From Alphaproteobacteria bacterium UBA6062 (GTDB lineage Bacteria > Pseudomonadota > Alphaproteobacteria > Sneathiellales > Sneathiellaceae): 8,644 nucleotides of DNA. The DNA lies in assembly GCA_002428885.1 (NCBI GenBank), contig DIYE01000259.1:1-8644 (forward strand), read 5' to 3'. The notes under the pieces were generated by a model, which did not search any database, was not told the DNA's origin, and was given only the letters and a program-made list of their open reading frames with translations. Shown here piece by piece: positions 4,980 through 8,644 of this stretch; positions within the stretch are counted from its first letter, which is position 1; each line of letters starts with the position of its first letter. A program made the position numbers and the translations under genes.

Positions 4980-5738
4980 CTAGGTGTATATATTAGAAAT
5001 TTCATCCCCTGCCTGCTTCAGGACAAGACCAAGCTTTTCGCCCGTATCACCGTTCAACGATTGGGAAAACCCGATCACGGAAAGAAAACGAGTTGGTTTT
5101 CCCTCAATATCAAACACCGGGGCCGACAAGATTGTAACTCCGTCAATAAAGTGATCCTGGTCTTTTGCAAAACCGGTTTGCCTCACCTTATCGATATCAT
5201 TCACCCACTCCTTAAAATCAGGCGGATTTTGCCAGTTGACCTGATCAAAATGTCGACGCAGCAACTCACCCGGAACATCCGTAAAGGCCGCCAGGCATTG
5301 TCCGGCAGTACTGACAAACGATGGAAAACGACTTCCTATATTGACGTTGATGCTGAAATTCGAAGAGATCTGGGATTTGGCGACAACAACGATACGCTCC
5401 TTCCCCTCCAGCCAGGCGGCTACTGTGGTAACATGATGTTTTGCCGCAATTTCATCAAGCAGTGGCTGCACATTCTGAATGAAGTCGTTGGTGTCCGATA
5501 AATCCGCAGCAAGACTTAAAACCAGAGACCCTAATCGATACTTCCTACTGCTTTCCTCATAACTGACCATTCCTTCATGAACCAGAGTCTTAAGGATATG
5601 CATACATGTACTTGGAACGATCTCAAGCGCTCTTGCGAGTTCATGAATTCCCAGCGGTTCTTTTGAAGCCCCCAGTAGTTTCAAGATCGCAATGCTGCGC
5701 TGAACCGCGACAACGGGTTTTTTCAGGACCTCGGTCAT
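4980..5738 (-). CDS. IclR-family transcriptional regulator
   Basis: A 252-residue regulator of the usual IclR length. An N-terminal winged helix-turn-helix lies at residues 10-70, with VQRSIAILKLLG at its start, GIHELARALEIVPST as the turn and STCMHILKTLVHEGMV as recognition helix and wing entry. The C-terminal effector domain covers about 80-250 (LLDEIAAKHHVTTVAAWLEG, FPSFVSTAGQCLAAF, TGFAKDQDHFIDGVTILSAPVFD). IclR proteins bind small aromatic, aliphatic or terpenoid-type acids and often control a divergent catabolic operon; here that would be the P450 operon. ATG 5738 was taken because GAGG lies at proper spacing; the TTG just before it is too close. The intergenic dyads sit about 35-65 bp upstream of its start, so it probably also controls itself. 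Whether it represses or activates is not settled by sequence, though overlap with the P450 -35 favours repression. Confidence 0.93.
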   Translation of the reverse strand: MTEVLKKPVVAVQRSIAILKLLGASKEPLGIHELARALEIVPSTCMHILKTLVHEGMVSYEESSRKYRLGSLVLSLAADLSDTNDFIQNVQPLLDEIAAKHHVTTVAAWLEGKERIVVVAKSQISSNFSINVNIGSRFPSFVSTAGQCLAAFTDVPGELLRRHFDQVNWQNPPDFKEWVNDIDKVRQTGFAKDQDHFIDGVTILSAPVFDIEGKPTRFLSVIGFSQSLNGDTGEKLGLVLKQAGDEISNIYT

Positions 5739-5775
5739 CAAGCCTCACAGTCTGCCGATAACAAATAATTGCCAT

Positions 5776-5824
5776 ATGACAACACCTATTTGTCATTGAC
5801 AACAACTTTTTCCCTTAATATCAT
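5776..5824. promoter_or_regulatory. P450 operon promoter with overlapping dyads, likely IclR operator
   Basis: ATGACAA (5776-5782) faces TTGTCAT (5790-5796) across 7 nt, and the right half is shared with a second dyad TTGTCA-T-TGACAA (5790-5802), giving three half-sites. TTGACA (5796-5801), the consensus -35, lies inside it, and TATCAT (5819-5824) follows after exactly 17 nt. A repressor bound here would block the plus-strand promoter; TTGTCA on the opposite strand could be the -35 of the regulator gene. Confidence 0.72.
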
Positions 5825-5887
5825 TTTTTTAAAATAAAAGAGCCCGAGTTAGAAAATCCCAAGGCCGCGATCTAGGGAGGAAATAGT

Positions 5888-7093
5888 ATGGATGAGACAA
5901 AACCGGTAGAGGACTGGACGACCGACTTTAACATATTTGATCCTCAATACAGTCGCGATCCCGCCCCTTTCTGGAGCGAAATCCGCCAGACATGTCCGAT
6001 CGCTCATACAGGCCGTAACGGCGGCTTGTATATGACCACGAGCTATAATGATGCTCAGCGTCTTGTGCGCGAAACGGATATATTGTCAAACCGGCAGATC
6101 TCCATCGCCCCGATGCAGGCAGACAAGGATCTTCTTGCGGATTATCACACGGAAGTAAATCCTCCCATTACGATGGATCCACCGGAGAGTATTGCTGTCA
6201 GGCGCCTCATCCTGCCCTTCTTCTCAGTTAAAGCCGTTGAGAAACACCGCCCCTACACCGAAGCATTATGCCACCAGTTGATTGATGGTTTTATCGATCA
6301 GGGCGAATGCGACGCAGCAGAGGATTATGCCCAGCAAATCACCCCGCGGGTGATCGCCCACATGCTTGGCATCGATGAAACACGAAACGAAGAGTTTGTG
6401 AGCTGGGTAAGGGGCCTCATTGAAGATGGCTTTAGTGATTTTGATGCCCGACGGGACAATCTAAAAGCCATGACAACTTTCTTTCAGGACATGATTGAAG
6501 AACGCAGGCGATATCCGACAGGAGATTACATCTCGGACCTTATCACAAAAGACATCGACGGCGCCCCACTGACTGACAAGATTATCGTCAATCTGTGCGT
6601 GTTACTGTTGATTGCCGGTATTGACACAACATGGAGCTCAATAGGTTCTTCGCTGTTTCATATGGCAACGCACGATCATGACCGCAAACGCCTGGCGTCT
6701 GAACCTGGTTTATTTCCATCCGCCATTGAGGAATTGCTCCGTTTCTACGCCCCTGTCTCACCAGGCAGAATTGCCATGAAGGATCTGGAATATAACGGAA
6801 TAACGATCAAGAAAGGGGAAAGAATGATGATGAATTTCCCCGCCGCCAACAGAGACCCTGCTCAGTTCGAAAACCCCGATGAGGTCATTTTAGATCGAGA
6901 GCAAAACCGTCATGTTGCATTTGGCATTGGTCACCACCGGTGTGCCGGTTCCAATCTTGCAAGAATGGAAATGGATGCTGCCCTTCGGATCTGGTTCGAG
7001 CGCATTCCCGACTTTACGCTTACCGATCCGGGAGCTGTTACCTGGTCAACAGGCCAGGTTCGAGGGGCGAGGCGCGTCCCTGTAAAATTTTGA
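5888..7093 (+). CDS. Cytochrome P450 (bacterial class I, soluble)
   Basis: A soluble haem monooxygenase of 401 residues, the usual length for bacterial P450s that take electrons from a ferredoxin. All hallmarks are intact: MDPPESIAVRRLILPFFS (C-helix region), I-helix AGIDTT at 243-248 with the acid-alcohol pair, E282-L-L-R285 (ExxR of the K helix), an AANRDPAQFENPDE block, and the haem loop FGIGHHRCAG with the iron ligand Cys352. There is no membrane anchor or fused reductase. It leads an operon with dehydrogenase (11 nt gap) and ferredoxin, behind a strong AGGGAGGA ribosome binding site. Substrate cannot be read from sequence; terpenoid, aromatic or steroid-like hydrophobic compounds would fit the neighbours. 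Regulation by the divergent IclR protein is likely. Confidence 0.96.
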   Translation: MDETKPVEDWTTDFNIFDPQYSRDPAPFWSEIRQTCPIAHTGRNGGLYMTTSYNDAQRLVRETDILSNRQISIAPMQADKDLLADYHTEVNPPITMDPPESIAVRRLILPFFSVKAVEKHRPYTEALCHQLIDGFIDQGECDAAEDYAQQITPRVIAHMLGIDETRNEEFVSWVRGLIEDGFSDFDARRDNLKAMTTFFQDMIEERRRYPTGDYISDLITKDIDGAPLTDKIIVNLCVLLLIAGIDTTWSSIGSSLFHMATHDHDRKRLASEPGLFPSAIEELLRFYAPVSPGRIAMKDLEYNGITIKKGERMMMNFPAANRDPAQFENPDEVILDREQNRHVAFGIGHHRCAGSNLARMEMDAALRIWFERIPDFTLTDPGAVTWSTGQVRGARRVPVKF

Positions 7094-7104
7094 AAGGAAC
7101 CAAT

Positions 7105-7875
7105 ATGAATAAGAAGATTGTCATGACCGGCGGTTCGTCCGGCATCGGAGAGGCAACAGCAAAAAAACTCGTCGAACACGGACACCATGTCATTTCTCTG
7201 GACATTAAAGCGGGTGCGAATCCAGAGGTTGATCACCGACTTTGTGATCTGAGTGCCCCTTCTTCCATTGATACCGCTGTTTCAACCTTATCCGGTACGT
7301 TTTCGGCGCTATTGAATATTGCCGGAGTGCCTGCTCGGCATGGGGCTGATTTGACCATGAAAGTAAACCTGTTTGGCCTCCGATATTTGACGGAACAGGT
7401 CTGGGATAAAATTGAGGAGGGAGGAACCGTTGTTAATGTTGCTTCCCTTGCCGGCAATAACTGGCGCAAACGCCGCGGTTTATACAAGGATCTTCTGGCA
7501 ACAGGCAGTTTCGCTGAAGGCCTCAAGTGGTGGCGGGAAAACGCGGACAAAATCGGTACTGACGCCTATGTTTTTTCGAAAGAGGCCGTTGTTGTCTACA
7601 CCATGATGCTGGCAGGTAAAGGCATCAAACGTAACATCACAGTCAATGATGTTGGCCCCGGGCCTGTTGAAACACCTTTGCTGCCTGACTTCACTCTGGA
7701 TACCGGTGAAGACAATATGGCCGCCCTCATTGATATAACCGGACGAGCTGCAACTCCTGATGAAATAGCGGAAGCTGTGATTGTCCTGGCTGAACGGCGG
7801 ATGTCCTGGCTGAACGGTCGGCATATCGTTGTCGATGGCGGCGCGACGGCGGCTTATTCGACAGGTTGGGCTTGA
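7105..7875 (+). CDS. Short-chain dehydrogenase/reductase, coniferyl-alcohol/3-alpha-hydroxysteroid dehydrogenase-like
   Basis: A classical-type SDR of 256 residues. TGGSSGIG at 8-15 is the dinucleotide-binding glycine motif, the acidic residue in SLDIKAG after strand 2 suggests NAD(H) preference, N71-IAG is the NNAG element, and the catalytic tetrad is Asn88, Ser114, Tyr155, Lys159 (YVFSK). The unusually long segment between Ser114 and Tyr155 (NWRKRRGLYKDLLATG and on) and VGPGPVETPLL recall coniferyl-alcohol dehydrogenase and Comamonas 3-alpha-hydroxysteroid dehydrogenase. It probably oxidises an alcohol to an aldehyde or ketone, perhaps the P450 product. ATG 7105 follows AAAGGAA at good spacing. 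A longer reading from 6940 would overlap the P450 gene and is not supported. Subfamily assignment is from memory of sequence patterns and is less sure than the SDR call. Confidence 0.92.
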   Translation: MNKKIVMTGGSSGIGEATAKKLVEHGHHVISLDIKAGANPEVDHRLCDLSAPSSIDTAVSTLSGTFSALLNIAGVPARHGADLTMKVNLFGLRYLTEQVWDKIEEGGTVVNVASLAGNNWRKRRGLYKDLLATGSFAEGLKWWRENADKIGTDAYVFSKEAVVVYTMMLAGKGIKRNITVNDVGPGPVETPLLPDFTLDTGEDNMAALIDITGRAATPDEIAEAVIVLAERRMSWLNGRHIVVDGGATAAYSTGWA

Positions 7876-7889
7876 GAAGGAGACAATCA

Positions 7890-8084
7890 ATGTTTGTGAA
7901 AGTAAACTCTAAAAGGTGCCAGGGCCATAACAGATGCGGCTCTCTCGCACCTGAGTTGTTTGACACCGACGAATTCGGGATGGCCTTTCCTCTCTATCAC
8001 GAGATGCTCCCGCCGGAGCTTGAAGAAAAAGCCCGATTAGCCGCAGATAATTGTCCGGAATATGCCGTCCTATTGAAGAAGTGA
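7890..8084 (+). CDS. Small P450-type ferredoxin with His in place of one Cys
   Basis: A 64-residue ferredoxin of the kind encoded next to bacterial P450s. It shows C10-QGH-NR-C16, then APELFDTDEFG, and C55-P near the end, with Ala-Ala before it (RLAADNCPEYAV). Only three Cys are available: the position that is Cys in 4Fe-4S proteins is His13. In related P450 ferredoxins (CxxHxxC...CP pattern) this gives a 3Fe-4S or otherwise atypical cluster. It most likely delivers single electrons to the P450 two genes upstream. ATG 7890 has GAAGGAGA 8 nt before it, 14 nt after the dehydrogenase stop. No ferredoxin reductase is encoded in the window. Confidence 0.93.
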   Translation: MFVKVNSKRCQGHNRCGSLAPELFDTDEFGMAFPLYHEMLPPELEEKARLAADNCPEYAVLLKK

Positions 8085-8134
8085 TCCGGCTTCTATAAGC
8101 TTATGACTGATACGATTATATCTAGGACATACTT

Positions 8135-8323
8135 ATGCGCTTGATACTTGCACTTCTGTTACCGTTTCTGGTTTTCTTCACCATTGGCAGGCCTTTTCAG
8201 GGCATCCTCTGTCTGATCCTTCAGATTACCATGATCGGGTGGATTCCTGCGGCCATCTGGGCCGTTTATGCCCTCAGTCAGTATAATACGGACAAAAAAA
8301 TCGCCGATATGAGCGAAGGCTGA
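8135..8323 (+). CDS. Pmp3/YqaE-like small membrane protein
   Basis: A 62-residue very hydrophobic protein with two predicted membrane segments, about residues 2-18 and 23-48, and a short charged tail (NTDKKIADMSEG). The pattern LILALLLPFLVFF, G..FQGILCLILQI, then GWIPAAIWAVYAL matches the Pmp3/YqaE (UPF0057) family, linked in yeast and plants to membrane potential and salt tolerance; bacterial roles are unclear. The usual PP in the first helix is here LLPFL, so it is a divergent member. TAGGA at 7-nt spacing supports the start. It follows the ferredoxin by 50 nt and could be read from the same transcript, but its content gives no link to the P450 pathway. Confidence 0.8.
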   Translation: MRLILALLLPFLVFFTIGRPFQGILCLILQITMIGWIPAAIWAVYALSQYNTDKKIADMSEG

Positions 8324-8340
8324 CCAAATCCGCGTGACGG

Positions 8341-8365
8341 GAGGGCCGACTATACCGGCCCTCTT
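8341..8365 (+). terminator. Hairpin between convergent genes, weak terminator
   Basis: GAGGGCCG (8341-8348) pairs with CGGCCCTC (8356-8363) around a 7-nt loop. The downstream tract is only TTCCT, so release would be weaker than at the other terminators. It starts 17 nt after the membrane-protein stop and may also serve the convergent phosphatase gene. Confidence 0.65.
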
Positions 8366-8366
8366 C

Positions 8367-8644
8367 CTACAGCATTTTTGGCGTCACAAAGTGTCGCAAC
8401 TGCCCGGCCTCGTACTCAATATCGGGCCAGCCATCTATCTCAAAGTCAATCGTCACCAAAGCGCCGGTTGAGAATTTTCGCCGGATTTGCGCTTTTTGCT
8501 CCGCCTGTCCTTCATCCCACCGAACCAAGGACAAAACCATGTCCTGCATGGTCGGGTTATGCCCGACAATCATCAGATGAGGCATGTCCGGAGCAGCGCT
8601 GCGGATCAGATTGACCAGTCCGCTCGCCGTACCGGCCGAGTAAA
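8367..8644 (-). CDS. SixA-type histidine phosphatase, C-terminal part (partial)
   Basis: The frame is open to the window edge, so the 5' end, including the RHG catalytic histidine motif, is outside. The visible 91 residues begin YSAGTASGLVNLIRSAAPD, then HLMIVGHNPTMQDMVLSL, which carries the second catalytic His of the histidine phosphatase superfamily (VGHNP), then a segment FSTGALVTIDFEIDGWPDIEY typical of SixA-like proteins. These remove phosphate from phosphohistidine or small phosphorylated substrates in the cytosol; the actual substrate is unknown. It converges on the Pmp3-like gene with a shared hairpin between. The ATG at 8585 is internal, not the start. Confidence 0.9.
   Translation of the reverse strand, partial: YSAGTASGLVNLIRSAAPDMPHLMIVGHNPTMQDMVLSLVRWDEGQAEQKAQIRRKFSTGALVTIDFEIDGWPDIEYEAGQLRHFVTPKML

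Noticed and set aside
4902..5501. Plus-strand open frame of 199 codons opposite the IclR gene
   Set aside because: No domain pattern; it mirrors the coding sequence of a clear IclR regulator on the other strand.
6940..7104. Upstream extension of the dehydrogenase into the P450 gene
   Set aside because: The dinucleotide-binding motif begins properly from ATG 7105, which has a good ribosome binding site; the extension only overlaps P450 codons out of frame.
8089..8100. GCTT-CTAT-AAGC hairpin as terminator of the ferredoxin operon
   Set aside because: Only 4 bp of stem and no T tract, so transcription may continue into the membrane-protein gene.
1..8644. tRNA, rRNA, CRISPR, insertion sequence, riboswitch of a known class
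   Set aside because: No cloverleaf, direct-repeat array, transposase motif or known riboswitch core was found on reading either strand.

Overview
The window comes from a chromosome of an alphaproteobacterium, probably a free-living or marine one. Three things point there: the dimeric NADP-isocitrate dehydrogenase sequence, a RecA whose N-terminus reads MDKKKALEAA, and a GTTC-N7-GTTC-type SOS box in front of recA. Exosortase-sorted VPLPA-CTERM proteins also fit a Gram-negative marine or sediment lifestyle. I cannot name a genus.

Layout. Positions 1-647 hold the 3' half of icd (TCA cycle) and its terminator. Positions 648-2354 are an AT-rich island with two tandem paralogous secreted proteins, each with a signal peptide and a C-terminal VPLPA-type exosortase sorting signal. 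Positions 2355-2514, directly after the second one, are non-coding but can fold into several strong hairpins ending in an intrinsic terminator; this is the best candidate for something undescribed. Positions 2515-2665 are non-coding and rich in inverted repeats. Positions 2666-3524 carry a two-gene minus-strand operon (lipocalin-like protein, then VOC/glyoxalase-fold protein) whose reading frames overlap by 8 nt. Positions 3599-4863 carry recA on the minus strand with its terminator, promoter and SOS box, plus a second SOS-like site further upstream.

Positions 4980-8084 form a regulated catabolic-type cluster. An IclR-family regulator (minus strand) is divergent from a tight plus-strand operon of cytochrome P450, short-chain dehydrogenase and a small P450-type ferredoxin. 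The intergenic space has overlapping perfect dyads on top of a good -35 box. The simplest reading is that the ferredoxin feeds electrons to the P450, the P450 hydroxylates a hydrophobic substrate, the dehydrogenase oxidises the resulting (or a downstream) alcohol, and IclR controls expression in response to the substrate or a product. No ferredoxin reductase is in the window, so that partner must lie elsewhere. The window closes with a 62-residue Pmp3/YqaE-like membrane protein and, convergent to it, the 3' part of a SixA-type histidine phosphatase cut by the window edge.

All assignments rest on reading motifs by eye; no database search was run. No tRNA, rRNA, CRISPR array, insertion sequence or prophage gene was seen.
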